Shown here: positions 9,165 to 17,406 of the stretch, in pieces
Layout: each line of letters opens with the position of its first letter
Position numbering within the stretch: position 1 is the first letter of the stretch
Origin: Terrabacter sp. MAHUQ-38
Lineage (GTDB): Bacteria; Actinomycetota; Actinomycetes; Actinomycetales; Dermatophilaceae
Assembly (NCBI RefSeq): GCF_014518425.1
Contig: NZ_JACVCU010000002.1
Span: 682,001-746,000, forward strand
DNA: 64,000 nt
Direction: 5' to 3'
Made by a program: the position numbers and the translations under genes
The notes under the pieces: model-generated
Told to the model about the DNA's origin: nothing
The model's input: only the letters and a program-made list of their open reading frames with translations
Databases searched by the model: none

Positions 9165-9929
9165 CTATGCCGTCGGGTGACGGCCGTTCGAGTGGTCCTC
9201 GGTGGTGGACAGCTGCTCGCCGAGCGTGTCGCCGGTGCCCGCGGCGAGGTCGGGCTCCGACCCCAGCTCGGGCTCCGGCTCGGGCTCGGGCTCGGGCTCC
9301 GGAGCCAGGGCCGCGTCGAGCTCGTCCTGAGAGATGGCGCCGACCCGCAGGGTCACCGGCGTCTCCCCCGTGCAGTCGACGATCGTCGAGGGCAGCGCGC
9401 CGGCCGAGGGCCCGCCGTCGAGGTAGACGCCGACGGACTCCCCGAGCATCGCGACGGCCTCCTCGACGGTGCGCGCGGCGGGGTCACCGGTCGTGTTGGC
9501 GCTCGTGACCGCCATCGGGCCGATGTCTCCGAGCAGCTCGAGCGTGATGTCGTGGTCTGGCACGCGCAGCGCGACGGTGCCGTTGGTCTCGCCGAGGTCC
9601 CAGTGCAGCGACGTCTGCGCCTTGAGCACGAGCGTCAAGGGGCCCGGCCAGAACGTCTCCATCAGTCGCTGCGCGTGGTCGGGCACCTGGGTAGCCAGGC
9701 CCTGCGCGGTGCGCGCGGTCGGGATGAGGACGGGCGGCGGCATGTCGCGGCCACGGCCCTTCGCGGCGAGGACCGTAGCGACGGCGTTCGCGTCGAAGGC
9801 GTCACAGCCGATGCCGTAGACCGTGTCGGTCGGCAGCACGACGACCTCGCCTCGACGAACGGCGGCGGCTGCGGCCGGGATGCCCTCGGCGCGCCCCTCT
9901 GGGTCGGTGCAGTCGTAGCGCTCGCTCAC
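9165..9929 (-). CDS. L-threonylcarbamoyladenylate synthase (Sua5/YwlC/TsaC)
   Basis: Makes threonylcarbamoyl-AMP for the t6A modification of tRNAs reading ANN codons (254 residues). Family features: the lysine/threonine-rich entry VVVLPTDTVYGIGCDAFD near residue 30, AKGRGRDMPPPVLIP, FWPGPLTLVLKA, VALRVPDHD, PMAVTSANTTGDPAA and the terminal STIVDCTGETPVTLRVGAI. After the YrdC-like fold comes a disordered tail with a Pro-Glu repeat coded by GGCTCG units (9265-9302). GTG start at 9927-9929; TAGGCT seven bases upstream suggests a leaderless transcript. It is separated from the TRAP genes by a strong terminator and corresponds to Rv1301. Confidence 0.92.
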   Translation of the reverse strand: MSERYDCTDPEGRAEGIPAAAAAVRRGEVVVLPTDTVYGIGCDAFDANAVATVLAAKGRGRDMPPPVLIPTARTAQGLATQVPDHAQRLMETFWPGPLTLVLKAQTSLHWDLGETNGTVALRVPDHDITLELLGDIGPMAVTSANTTGDPAARTVEEAVAMLGESVGVYLDGGPSAGALPSTIVDCTGETPVTLRVGAISQDELDAALAPEPEPEPEPEPELGSEPDLAAGTGDTLGEQLSTTEDHSNGRHPTA

Positions 9930-9936
9930 GAGGGCG

Positions 9937-9942
9937 AGCCTA
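9937..9942 (-). promoter_or_regulatory. -10 element of sua5 (leaderless type)
   Basis: TAGGCT on the minus strand, ending seven bases before the GTG start. It lies just downstream of the TAXI operon terminator, so sua5 appears to have its own promoter. Confidence 0.5.
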
Positions 9943-9959
9943 CTTGGGCCGCTCACGGG

Positions 9960-9996
9960 CTCGCCGCCCGCCGTCCCCGGGACGACGAGCGGCGAG
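9960..9996 (-). terminator. Terminator of the TRAP-TAXI operon
   Basis: 16-base arms at 9960-9975 and 9981-9996 with a five-base loop. In the minus-strand transcript all 16 positions pair if two G-U wobbles are counted; on the plus strand the same two positions would be C-A mismatches. This fits a terminator for the minus-strand TAXI gene, 46 bases beyond its stop. Confidence 0.65.
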
Positions 9997-10042
9997 GTCT
10001 TCGACGCGGACGGCACAAGGCCGTATGCCGTGTCGCCGGGGT

Positions 10043-11083
10043 CTACAGGGCGTCGAACGCCTGCTTGCTGCCGGGGGCGAGCGGGATGGGGTCGGTCCGT
10101 GGCCCGGTCTCGGCGGTCAGCTCCTTCGCGGCAGGGTGCACCTTGGCGAGCTCGGCGCCGCTGCCCCAGATGAGCTTCGTCAGGGCGCAGGCGTTCGCGG
10201 CCGAGAAGTCGTCGCGGACGAGGAGCACGTTGGGGACGACGATCGTCCTGACGTCGGCAGGAAGGCCGTACGTCGCTGCGGGAATGGTGCCCTCGGCGTA
10301 GACGGGGTTGACCTCCTTCAGCTTCGCGAGGCCCGCGGTGGCGTCGATGAGCTCGACGGCGTCCTTCTGCGACGTGAAGAGGTCGGTGAGGGCCGGTGTG
10401 GGCAGGCCGCCCGACCACACGAACCCGTCGATCGAACCGTCCTTCATCGCGTCGACCGTCTTGCCGAGCTCGAGGCGTTGGGCCGCGACGTCGGAGTTGA
10501 TGTCGAGCCCGGCGGCCTGGAGCAGCCGGGTCGCGATGACCTCGGTGCCCGACTTCGGCGAGCCGGTCGAGATCCGCTTGCCCTTCATGTCCGCGACGGT
10601 CTTGATCCCGGACGCCTTGCGGACGACGACCTGCGTGTAGTTCGAGTGGATCCGGCCGAGGGCCTGCACCTTCTGCGGTGCGCTGAACGAGCCCTTGCCC
10701 GCCACGGCGTCGGCCGCCGTGTCGGCGAGCGAGAAGGCGATGTCGTACTGGCCGCCGACGAGCTGCTGGATGTTCTGGACCGACGCGCCGGTCTCGGCCG
10801 CGGTGGCCTTGAGCGGGGACTTCGCCGACATGAGGCTGGCGATGCCGCCGCCGAGCACGTAGTAGACGCCGGTGCTGTTGCCGGTCGCGATGGTGACCTG
10901 ACCGGCGCTGGCCTCGCAGCCGCCTGCTCCGGTCGCTCCCCCGGCGGCGCCCTGGGGCTGCTTGCCCCCGCAGGCCGCGAGGGCGAGCGCCGCGGCGACC
11001 GCGGCTGCGACGAGCGGCACGACCCGGCGGCGGGTCCGTCGCTCCGACGTGGGTGGCGCCGAGATGGGTGGGGTGGTGGTCAT
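10043..11083 (-). CDS. TAXI-family TRAP transporter solute-binding lipoprotein
   Basis: Extracytoplasmic receptor of a TAXI-type TRAP transporter (346 residues). A lipoprotein signal peptide with lipobox LAAC precedes Cys at about residue 38. TAXI features: VTIATGNSTGVYYVLGGGIA, YDIAFSLADTAADAV, SPKSGTEVIATRLL, and EGTIPAATYGLPADVRTIVV. TAXI receptors deliver an organic acid (often glutamate, 2-oxoglutarate or similar in studied cases) to the DctM-type permease; the ligand here is unknown. ATG at 11081-11083 with AAGGAG five bases upstream. The start overlaps the permease stop as ATGA, so the two are translated together. Confidence 0.92.
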   Translation of the reverse strand: MTTTPPISAPPTSERRTRRRVVPLVAAAVAAALALAACGGKQPQGAAGGATGAGGCEASAGQVTIATGNSTGVYYVLGGGIASLMSAKSPLKATAAETGASVQNIQQLVGGQYDIAFSLADTAADAVAGKGSFSAPQKVQALGRIHSNYTQVVVRKASGIKTVADMKGKRISTGSPKSGTEVIATRLLQAAGLDINSDVAAQRLELGKTVDAMKDGSIDGFVWSGGLPTPALTDLFTSQKDAVELIDATAGLAKLKEVNPVYAEGTIPAATYGLPADVRTIVVPNVLLVRDDFSAANACALTKLIWGSGAELAKVHPAAKELTAETGPRTDPIPLAPGSKQAFDAL

Positions 11084-13218
11084 GACAGCTCCTTTGCTGG
11101 CAGGGACGGTGCGGGTGAGGTGCGGGCGCGGGCGAGGTTGAGCAGCACGGCGGCGGCGAGGCACGCGAGGCCGGCAAGGATCGTGAGGGGCTGCAGGAAC
11201 AGGAGCAGTCCGGCGGCGGGCACGCAGAGCAGGCGCTCGACGCCGTTGGCCGGTCGCAGCAGCCAGCCGCCCGTGACGGCGGCGAGAGCCGCCACGGCGA
11301 GCATCGAGACCGCGGTGGTCCACACGATGTCGACGACCGGTCCCTGCAGGAGCAGGTGTGAGCCGTTGTCGGTCATGACGAAGGCGAGCGGTGCGAGGAA
11401 GGCGGGCAACGTGTACTTCGCCGCCTGCCACATCGTGCGGATCGTGTCGCCGCCCGTGATCGCGGCCGAGGCGACGGCCGCCAGCGCCGTCGGCGGCGAG
11501 ACCTCCGACAGGACCGCGTAGTAGAAGATGAACATCGCCGTCTCGGGTCCGCTCACGCCGAGCGCCTGCAGCGCGGGGCCGATGACGACCCAGCTGATGA
11601 TGAACGACGCCGTGACCGGCACCGCGAGGCCGAGCAGGATGATCGCGAGCGCCGACAGCACCGCCGTGATGACGACGACGAGCGCCGGGTTGTCGGTGAC
11701 CGCGTGGGCCGCGGCGACGAGGAGGTTCGCGAGGTTCTGCCCGAGGCCGGTCTTGACGATGACCGAGGTGATGATGCCCGCGGCGGCGCACACCGCCGCG
11801 ACGGGCAGGACCGAGCGCACCCCGGCGGCGAGCGCCCGGTAGAGCTGGACGGCATACGCCAGCAGGGCTCCCCCGCGCGAGTTGACCTCCGCGTCGGGGT
11901 CGAGGGGGTCACGGCGCGAGACGAACCGCTCGACGAGGCCGACGGCCGCGGCGAGCGCCGTCGAGTAGATGACGGCCTTGAACGGGGGCACGCCGAGCGC
12001 GAGGAACACGACGATGACGCCGAGCGAGAGCAGGTGGTAGCCGAAGCGGAGCAGCAGCCGCCACGGGTTGCGGCGCGGCACGTCCACGGCGTCGACGCCG
12101 AACCGGCGGGCGTCGATCTCGACGGCGAGGATGATGCCCAGATAGTAGAGCAGCGTCGGGATGCTGGCCCAGAGAAGCACCTGGAGGTAGCTCGTCTGCA
12201 GGTACTCGGCGATGATGAAGGCCGCCGCGCCGAGGGTCGGCGGCGAGAGGATCGCCCCGATGCCGGCGGCCGCGAGCATGCCGCCGGCGTTCTCCCGCGG
12301 GTAGCCGGCCTTCTTGAGGATCGGCCACGAGACGGCGCCGAGGCTGACGGCCGTCGCGGTCCCCGAGCCCGAGACGGTCCCGAGGAGGAAGCCGCTCAGG
12401 GTCACCGTGCGACCCGGGGCGGTGCGCGAGCGGCCGAACACGGAGAAGCTGAAGTCGATGAAGAAGCGCCCGGCCCCTGTGGCGTCGAGCACGGCCCCGT
12501 AGATCGTGAACAGGACGATGTACGACGCGCACACGTCCAAGGGCACACCGTAGAAGCCGGACTGGTCGTTGTAGAAGCCGTTGACGATCTGGTCGAAGTC
12601 GACACCGGCGTGCGAGACCGGCCACCCGACGGGCAGGAACCCGCCGTAGTACGCGTAGGCGAAGAAGACGGCGCAGACGACCGGCAGGACGAGGCCGGTC
12701 GTTCGGCGGCAGCCCTCGAGGACGAGGAGCGTGAGCAGCGTCCCCATCGCGACGTCGGTCGGCGTCAGCTGGCCCTGGCGGTCGAGGAAGGCGTTGAAGC
12801 CGCCGCCGCTGTCGCCGAGCGCGAACGGCAGCACCGGGTAGAGGCACACGACGAGTGTGACGAGGGCGAGCAGCCAGTCGTGCACCTGTGGGTCGTCACG
12901 CGGCCCGCGGTCGGCCGGCGCGCGCTTGCGGCCACGGTAGGTGAGGAAGACGAGCGGCAGGACCAGCCCGAGGAACAGCATGAGGAAGAACTGGTTGCCC
13001 TGCCGCAGGGGCGCGAACACCTGGAGCAGCACGAACGCCGAGATGGCGAAGCAGTACACCGTGACGGCCGAGTCGAGCCGCTCGCGCAGCCGGCGTTGCG
13101 GACGCTCCTCGTCGTACTCGGCGATGAGGTCGTCGACGTCGACCTTCGTGGTCTGGGGACCGGCGTCTCTCGCGCCGGTGCGATCGGGTCCTGCAGTCAC
13201 CGCTTCGTTGAGGGACAT
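11080..13218 (-). CDS. TRAP transporter permease, fused small and large subunits
   Basis: 712-residue membrane protein with roughly 16-18 hydrophobic segments. It corresponds to the 4TM/12TM fusion of DctQ- and DctM-like subunits that accompanies TAXI receptors. Visible signatures: an N-terminal cytosolic region of about 50 residues, then LLTLLVLEGCRRTTG, the DctM-type segment SGFLLGTVSGSGTATAV, AAAGIGAILSPPTLGAAAF and SEVSPPTALAAVAS. These secondary transporters use a sodium gradient. ATG start at 13216-13218, without a strong ribosome site. First gene of the minus-strand TRAP operon, facing the response regulator across a 165-base divergent promoter region. Confidence 0.93.
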   Translation of the reverse strand: MSLNEAVTAGPDRTGARDAGPQTTKVDVDDLIAEYDEERPQRRLRERLDSAVTVYCFAISAFVLLQVFAPLRQGNQFFLMLFLGLVLPLVFLTYRGRKRAPADRGPRDDPQVHDWLLALVTLVVCLYPVLPFALGDSGGGFNAFLDRQGQLTPTDVAMGTLLTLLVLEGCRRTTGLVLPVVCAVFFAYAYYGGFLPVGWPVSHAGVDFDQIVNGFYNDQSGFYGVPLDVCASYIVLFTIYGAVLDATGAGRFFIDFSFSVFGRSRTAPGRTVTLSGFLLGTVSGSGTATAVSLGAVSWPILKKAGYPRENAGGMLAAAGIGAILSPPTLGAAAFIIAEYLQTSYLQVLLWASIPTLLYYLGIILAVEIDARRFGVDAVDVPRRNPWRLLLRFGYHLLSLGVIVVFLALGVPPFKAVIYSTALAAAVGLVERFVSRRDPLDPDAEVNSRGGALLAYAVQLYRALAAGVRSVLPVAAVCAAAGIITSVIVKTGLGQNLANLLVAAAHAVTDNPALVVVITAVLSALAIILLGLAVPVTASFIISWVVIGPALQALGVSGPETAMFIFYYAVLSEVSPPTALAAVASAAITGGDTIRTMWQAAKYTLPAFLAPLAFVMTDNGSHLLLQGPVVDIVWTTAVSMLAVAALAAVTGGWLLRPANGVERLLCVPAAGLLLFLQPLTILAGLACLAAAVLLNLARARTSPAPSLPAKELS

Positions 13219-13383
13219 GCCGGGGAGGCTGCCACGGGCGAGCGCCCTGGCGGTGGTTGTGCCGGGATTCTTAACACCCTCTTGAGAATTCGCCCCGCGT
13301 CACGGCGTCCCCTGCTCGCGTATGCCGTCCCGCGGGCTCCCAGAGGTCCCCGACGAAGCGTCCTGGCGGGCTAGCATGCGCGG
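13219..13383. promoter_or_regulatory. Divergent promoter region between TRAP permease and response regulator
   Basis: 165 bases. It holds an imperfect inverted repeat TTCTTAA-N7-TTGAGAA at 13268-13288 (one mismatch), the only AT-rich patch nearby and about 50 bases from the permease start, a good place for an operator of the adjacent OmpR-type regulator. On the plus strand TAGCAT (13372-13377) ends six bases before the regulator ATG. A GTATGCC motif is at 13319-13325. Confidence 0.55.
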
Positions 13384-14043
13384 ATGCGTGTCCTCATCGT
13401 CGAGGACGACGACTCCGTCGCCTCGGCCCTCGGTGACGCCCTGCGCGCGACCGGCCACGACGTCGACCGGGTCGACTCGGGCGTCGACGCGCTGCTGCGC
13501 CACCACGACCGTGACGTCGTCCTGCTCGACCTCGGACTTCGGGACGGCGACGGCTTCGACGTGCTGCGCAAGCTGCGCCAGGTGAGCCGCACGCCGGTGC
13601 TCGTCGTGACCGCCCGCTCCGACGAGCGGTCGACGGTGCGCGCCCTCCACCTCGGGGCCGACGACTACCTGGTCAAGCCGATTCGCCTGCGAGAGCTGCT
13701 CGCCCGCATCGACGCGGTGACCCGACGACGAGTTGCACCCAGCGCGCGGGCAGACCTCGTGCACACGAACGGCGTCACCATCGATCTCGCCGCACGCACG
13801 GTCGCTGGAAACGACGGGACACCGATCGCCTTGACCGCCAAGGAGTTCGCACTGTTGGCCGTGCTGGCGCGAAGGGTCGGCACGGCGGTGAGCCGGCAGC
13901 AGATCCTCGACGAGGTCTGGGGTGACGCGTTCGCCGCCGCGTCGCGGTCGTTCGACGTGCACCTGACACAGGTGCGAGCCAAGCTGCCCGCGGCCGAGCT
14001 CATCACGACGATCCGTGGCTTCGGCTACCGCCTCGAGGCCTGA
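13384..14043 (+). CDS. OmpR/PhoB-family response regulator
   Basis: Two-component output protein (219 residues). The receiver domain has the acidic pocket EDDD at 7-10, phospho-acceptor Asp49 (VVLLDLGL), Thr76 (VVTAR) and Lys98 (DYLVKPI). A winged-helix DNA-binding domain spans residues 125-217 (LTAKEFALLAVLARR, then HLTQVRAKL and IRGFGYRL). ATG at 13384, with TAGCAT ending six bases earlier, so probably leaderless. The kinase gene follows after two bases. By position it is expected to control the divergent TRAP genes; this is inference. Confidence 0.95.
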   Translation: MRVLIVEDDDSVASALGDALRATGHDVDRVDSGVDALLRHHDRDVVLLDLGLRDGDGFDVLRKLRQVSRTPVLVVTARSDERSTVRALHLGADDYLVKPIRLRELLARIDAVTRRRVAPSARADLVHTNGVTIDLAARTVAGNDGTPIALTAKEFALLAVLARRVGTAVSRQQILDEVWGDAFAAASRSFDVHLTQVRAKLPAAELITTIRGFGYRLEA

Positions 14044-14045
14044 CC

Positions 14046-15488
14046 GTGCGCACCCGGGTGCTGGCACCGATTCTCGGCTGCGTGCTCCTCGTGGTCGTCG
14101 CCATCGCCGTTCCTGCGCTGCAAGCAATCTCGCGCGAGCGCACGCAGGAGCTGGTGCTCAAACGGTCGACCGCACTGGCCCGCTTCGCGAGCCTGGCCCG
14201 GTCGAGCATCGACACCGGTGACCTGGCGGCACTCGTCCAGCACGGCGAGACGTACGTGGGGCTCTACGGCGAGCCCGTCCTCGTCCTCGACCCGTCGGGA
14301 CACGTCATCTTCGAGACCGAGGCGCTGTCGCTCGATGACCCTGCCGTGGCCGCAGCAGCGACGGCGGCGCGGCGCAACCAGCCCATCGACGCCTTGCCGG
14401 TGGTCTTCCCGTGGAGCGAGAGCAGCCACCTCATGGCGCAGCCCGTCGTCGGCACCGGCGACCTCACGGGCGGGGCGGTCATCACCCGCGTCGACGCCGG
14501 TCGTGCCATCGCCGACGTGAGAGAGCGGTGGGCGCTGGCGCTCGCCGCGGCCGCGGCGGGGCTCGTCGTGCTGACGGCGCTGGGCCTCCTCCTCGGACGG
14601 TGGGTGTTGCGTCCGGTGCGCGACCTGGACCTGGCGTCCCAGGCGCTCGCCGCCGGACGGCTCCCCGAGAGCCTCCGCCGCACCGGCCCGCCCGAGCTGC
14701 GTCGGCTCGCCCACTCGTTCGACGAGATGGCGGCCTCGGTGACGGGCACGATCCGCGAGCGGGGTCGGCTCGTCGAGGACTTCTCGCACCGGCTCCGCAA
14801 CCCCCTCGCGGCGCTGCGCCTGCGCGTCGATGCGCTGGCCCACGACGAGACCGGCGCCACGCGCGGTGCCTCCCTCGCGCAGGTCGACCGTGACCTCGAC
14901 CGCCTCGAGCAGATGGTCGACACCCTGCTCGACCTGGCCGAGGCAGAGCACCGAACGGGCGCAGGGTCGGTGAGCGGCCTGCTCGAACCCGACGAGAGAC
15001 CGCTCGAGCTGACCTGCGACCTCTTCGCCGAGGAGGTCGTCGCTCGCTGGGCAACGCAGTCCGCGGCCCGCGATCTACGCCTGCTCCGCGAGGGCCTGGA
15101 CCACGTCGGGCTGCGCTGCTCGGCCATGGACGCGCACGACATGGTCGACGAGCTCGTCGAGAACGCCGTGCGGTACGCCGGTCAGGGCGCCGACATCGTG
15201 CTGCGCCTCTCCCTGCGCGCGGGCGCAGGCGACACCGCAGGACCGGCGGAACGCGTCGCGCTCATCGAGGTGGCGGACACCGGCCCCGGGCTGGGTCCCG
15301 ACGAGCTGGAGCATGCCCTCGAGCGCTTCTGGCGCTCGCCCGGGCAACGCGACACCGACGGCACGGGCCTCGGGCTCGCGATCGTCGCCCAGCTCGCCCG
15401 GGCCAACCGCGGCCACGTCGAGCTCCGCCCGAACGAACCGAACGGCCTCCGAGTGCGGCTGACCCTGCCTGCCGTGGGAGACGCATGA
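14046..15488 (+). CDS. Sensor histidine kinase paired with the TRAP regulator
   Basis: 480-residue membrane kinase. The N-terminal transmembrane helix is at about 7-25. The extracytoplasmic sensor is at 26-155, with a segment like a single-Cache/PAS core (GLYGEPVLVLDPSGHVIFET). The second helix is at about 160-182, then comes a HAMP-like linker. The phospho-acceptor is His248 in EDFSHRLRNPLAALRLRV. The ATPase domain at 350-475 has VDELVENAVRYAG, VADTGPGLG and [12 protein letters not shown] start two bases after the regulator stop. Its own stop overlaps the next gene (ATGA), a TAXI-like lipoprotein, so kinase and binding protein are made together. Confidence 0.94.
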   Translation: MRTRVLAPILGCVLLVVVAIAVPALQAISRERTQELVLKRSTALARFASLARSSIDTGDLAALVQHGETYVGLYGEPVLVLDPSGHVIFETEALSLDDPAVAAAATAARRNQPIDALPVVFPWSESSHLMAQPVVGTGDLTGGAVITRVDAGRAIADVRERWALALAAAAAGLVVLTALGLLLGRWVLRPVRDLDLASQALAAGRLPESLRRTGPPELRRLAHSFDEMAASVTGTIRERGRLVEDFSHRLRNPLAALRLRVDALAHDETGATRGASLAQVDRDLDRLEQMVDTLLDLAEAEHRTGAGSVSGLLEPDERPLELTCDLFAEEVVARWATQSAARDLRLLREGLDHVGLRCSAMDAHDMVDELVENAVRYAGQGADIVLRLSLRAGAGDTAGPAERVALIEVADTGPGLGPDELEHALERFWRSPGQRDTDGTGLGLAIVAQLARANRGHVELRPNEPNGLRVRLTLPAVGDA

Positions 15489-16501
15489 GGTCGCGCCACG
15501 TGCATGAGCAGCGCCGAGCAGCGTCGGGGGCGCCGCGGCCGCCCGGCGGTCACCTCCCCGGGCGTCGGACCGTCGTGCGGGCCGCCGTTGCGGCTGCGGC
15601 GGCCGGTCTCGCAGGTGCCACCGCCGGAGGCTGCACGGCGGACGACGCCCTCGACCGGCTCGACATCGCGTGCGGCGAGCCCGGTGGCACCTACATCCAG
15701 TTCGGCCGCCTCCTCGGTGGCGCGGCCGTGGTGGAGGGGCTGGCTCCCTCGTCGAACGCCCTCGTGACGGCGGGCAGTGTCGACAACCTGCACCGGCTGC
15801 GTACGGGGACAGCGGGCCTCGCCATGTGCCTCGCCGACTCCGCCCGTGAGAATGCCTGGACACCCGCGGCCATCGGCCGCGTCTACCAGAACTACCTCCA
15901 GGTCGTCGTGCCCGCCGGCAGCCCCGTCACCTCGGTCGAGCAGCTGCGGGGGCGGGCAGTGTCGATCGGTGCGCCCGGGTCGGGCACGGCGGCGACGACC
16001 CGCCGGGTCTTCGACGCCCTCGGTCTGCTCGACACCGGAGCGCGCCGGGTCGAGGTGTCCGAGGTCGTCCTCGCCGAGGCGATCCGCCGGCTCCGGGCCG
16101 GCACGCTCGCGGCCCTCGTCTTCAGCAGCGGCATCCCGATCCCCGCGCTGACGGCGGTGGCCGCGCAGTTCCCGGTGCGGCTGCTCGACCTCACCGAGGT
16201 CTTCGACCGGCTGACCCCCGTGCAGCGCGAGGTGTACGCCCGCACGACGGTGCCGGCGGCGACGTACGACATGCCTGCCGACGTCACCACGGTCGGTGTC
16301 GCGAACCTGCTGCTCTCACGACCCGACCTGCCCGAGGACACTGCCGCACGGCTCGTCGACCTCGTGCTCGGCCACGCCCGCGACCTCGTGCCCCCGCCGT
16401 CGACGGGCATCCAGTACCTCACCCAGCAGACCCTGGTCGACACCTTCCCGATCTCGCTGCACCCGGGGGCCGCGAGGCGCTACCGCGAGCTGCACGGGTA
16501 G
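15485..16501 (+). CDS. Second TAXI-family lipoprotein, co-transcribed with the sensor kinase
   Basis: 338-residue TAXI-type binding protein. A GRRTVVRAA segment followed by a hydrophobic stretch and AGATAGGC suggests a twin-arginine lipoprotein signal, with the lipid-bearing Cys at about residue 50. Side-by-side comparison with the transporter receptor at 10043 shows shared blocks: GTYIQFGRLLGGAA versus GVYYVLGGGIA, GLAMCLADSA versus IAFSLADTA, SSGIPIPALT versus SGGLPTPALT, and TVPAATYDMPADVTTV versus TIPAATYGLPADVRTI. It is therefore a paralogue, not the transporter's own receptor. Its overlap with the kinase gene suggests a ligand-presenting sensor accessory (inference). It ends 20 bases from the convergent prmC. 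Confidence 0.88.
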   Translation: MRSRHVHEQRRAASGAPRPPGGHLPGRRTVVRAAVAAAAAGLAGATAGGCTADDALDRLDIACGEPGGTYIQFGRLLGGAAVVEGLAPSSNALVTAGSVDNLHRLRTGTAGLAMCLADSARENAWTPAAIGRVYQNYLQVVVPAGSPVTSVEQLRGRAVSIGAPGSGTAATTRRVFDALGLLDTGARRVEVSEVVLAEAIRRLRAGTLAALVFSSGIPIPALTAVAAQFPVRLLDLTEVFDRLTPVQREVYARTTVPAATYDMPADVTTVGVANLLLSRPDLPEDTAARLVDLVLGHARDLVPPPSTGIQYLTQQTLVDTFPISLHPGAARRYRELHG

Positions 16502-16521
16502 ACCGAGGGCTTCTGACCGTC

Positions 16522-17406
16522 CTAGCTGCTCGTCCGCCGGGCCGTGGTGACGCGGGGACGGCCGGTGAGGTCGGGGTGGTCGACGACGTCGCGCCACTCC
16601 CCCGTGGCCGCGAGGCGCCGCGGGAGGCTCTCACCCTGCGAGTCAGCGTGCTCGACGAGCACCAGGCCACCCGGCCGCAGCAGCCCGGCGGCGACCCGCG
16701 CCACCGCGAGCGGGATCGCCAGGCCGTCCTCGCTGCCGCCGTAGAGGGCGACCTCGGGGTCGTGGTCGCGCACCTCGGGGTCGAGTGGCACGGCTCCGAC
16801 GGGGATGTAGGGGGGGTTGACCGTCACGACGTCGACAGTGCCCGCCCAGTCGGCGAAGCAGGGCTGCGTCGCGTCACCCTCGACGAGCTCGACGTCCAGC
16901 CCCAGGCGGTCGCGGTTCGCGCACGCCCAGGCGTACGCGTCCGGCGACAGCTCGAGGCCACGCACCTGCGCGCCCGGACGCTCGTGCTTGACCGACAGGG
17001 CGATCGCCCCGGACCCGGAGCAGAGGTCGACGACGCGAAGGGGTGCGAGAGGAGCGGTGGTGGCCGGAGTGCTGAGACGGTCCACCTCGGCGAGCGCGAG
17101 GTCGACGAGCACCTCCGTCTCGGGCCGCGGCACGAAGACGCCGGGGCCGACGGCCAGGGCCAGCCGGCGAAAGTGGGCCCGGCCGGTGAGGTGCTGCAGC
17201 GGCACCCGGCGCGCGCGCTCCTCGACGAGGACGCCATACGTCTCCGGAAGGCCCCGGCCGCCGATCACCGCGAGTCGGCGCACCTCGGACGCGTCGACGC
17301 CGAGCACGTGCGCGGCGAGCTCGACCGCGTCGACGTCGGCCGACGCGACGCCGCAGTCGCGCAGTCGGGAGGTCGCCGCCCGGATGCCGTCGCGCAGGTC
17401 GGTCAC
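16522..17406 (-). CDS. prmC: Release factor glutamine methyltransferase
   Basis: Methylates the glutamine of the GGQ motif in class 1 release factors (294 residues). It has the N-terminal helical domain, [15 protein letters not shown], the SAM-binding [13 protein letters not shown], and the NPPY catalytic motif in [15 protein letters not shown] start at 17404-17406 overlaps the prfA stop by four bases (GTGA), coupling it to its substrate gene as in most bacteria. It corresponds to Rv1300 in gene order. Confidence 0.95.
   Translation of the reverse strand: MTDLRDGIRAATSRLRDCGVASADVDAVELAAHVLGVDASEVRRLAVIGGRGLPETYGVLVEERARRVPLQHLTGRAHFRRLALAVGPGVFVPRPETEVLVDLALAEVDRLSTPATTAPLAPLRVVDLCSGSGAIALSVKHERPGAQVRGLELSPDAYAWACANRDRLGLDVELVEGDATQPCFADWAGTVDVVTVNPPYIPVGAVPLDPEVRDHDPEVALYGGSEDGLAIPLAVARVAAGLLRPGGLVLVEHADSQGESLPRRLAATGEWRDVVDHPDLTGRPRVTTARRTSS

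Noticed and set aside
9265-9302. GGCTCG repeat as a regulatory repeat
   Set aside because: It codes in frame for the Pro-Glu tail of the Sua5 protein; no independent element needed.
10484-11791. Upstream extension of the TAXI receptor frame to about 582 residues
   Set aside because: The part beyond 11083 lies over the permease gene and lacks homology; the AAGGAG site and signal peptide fix the start at 11083.
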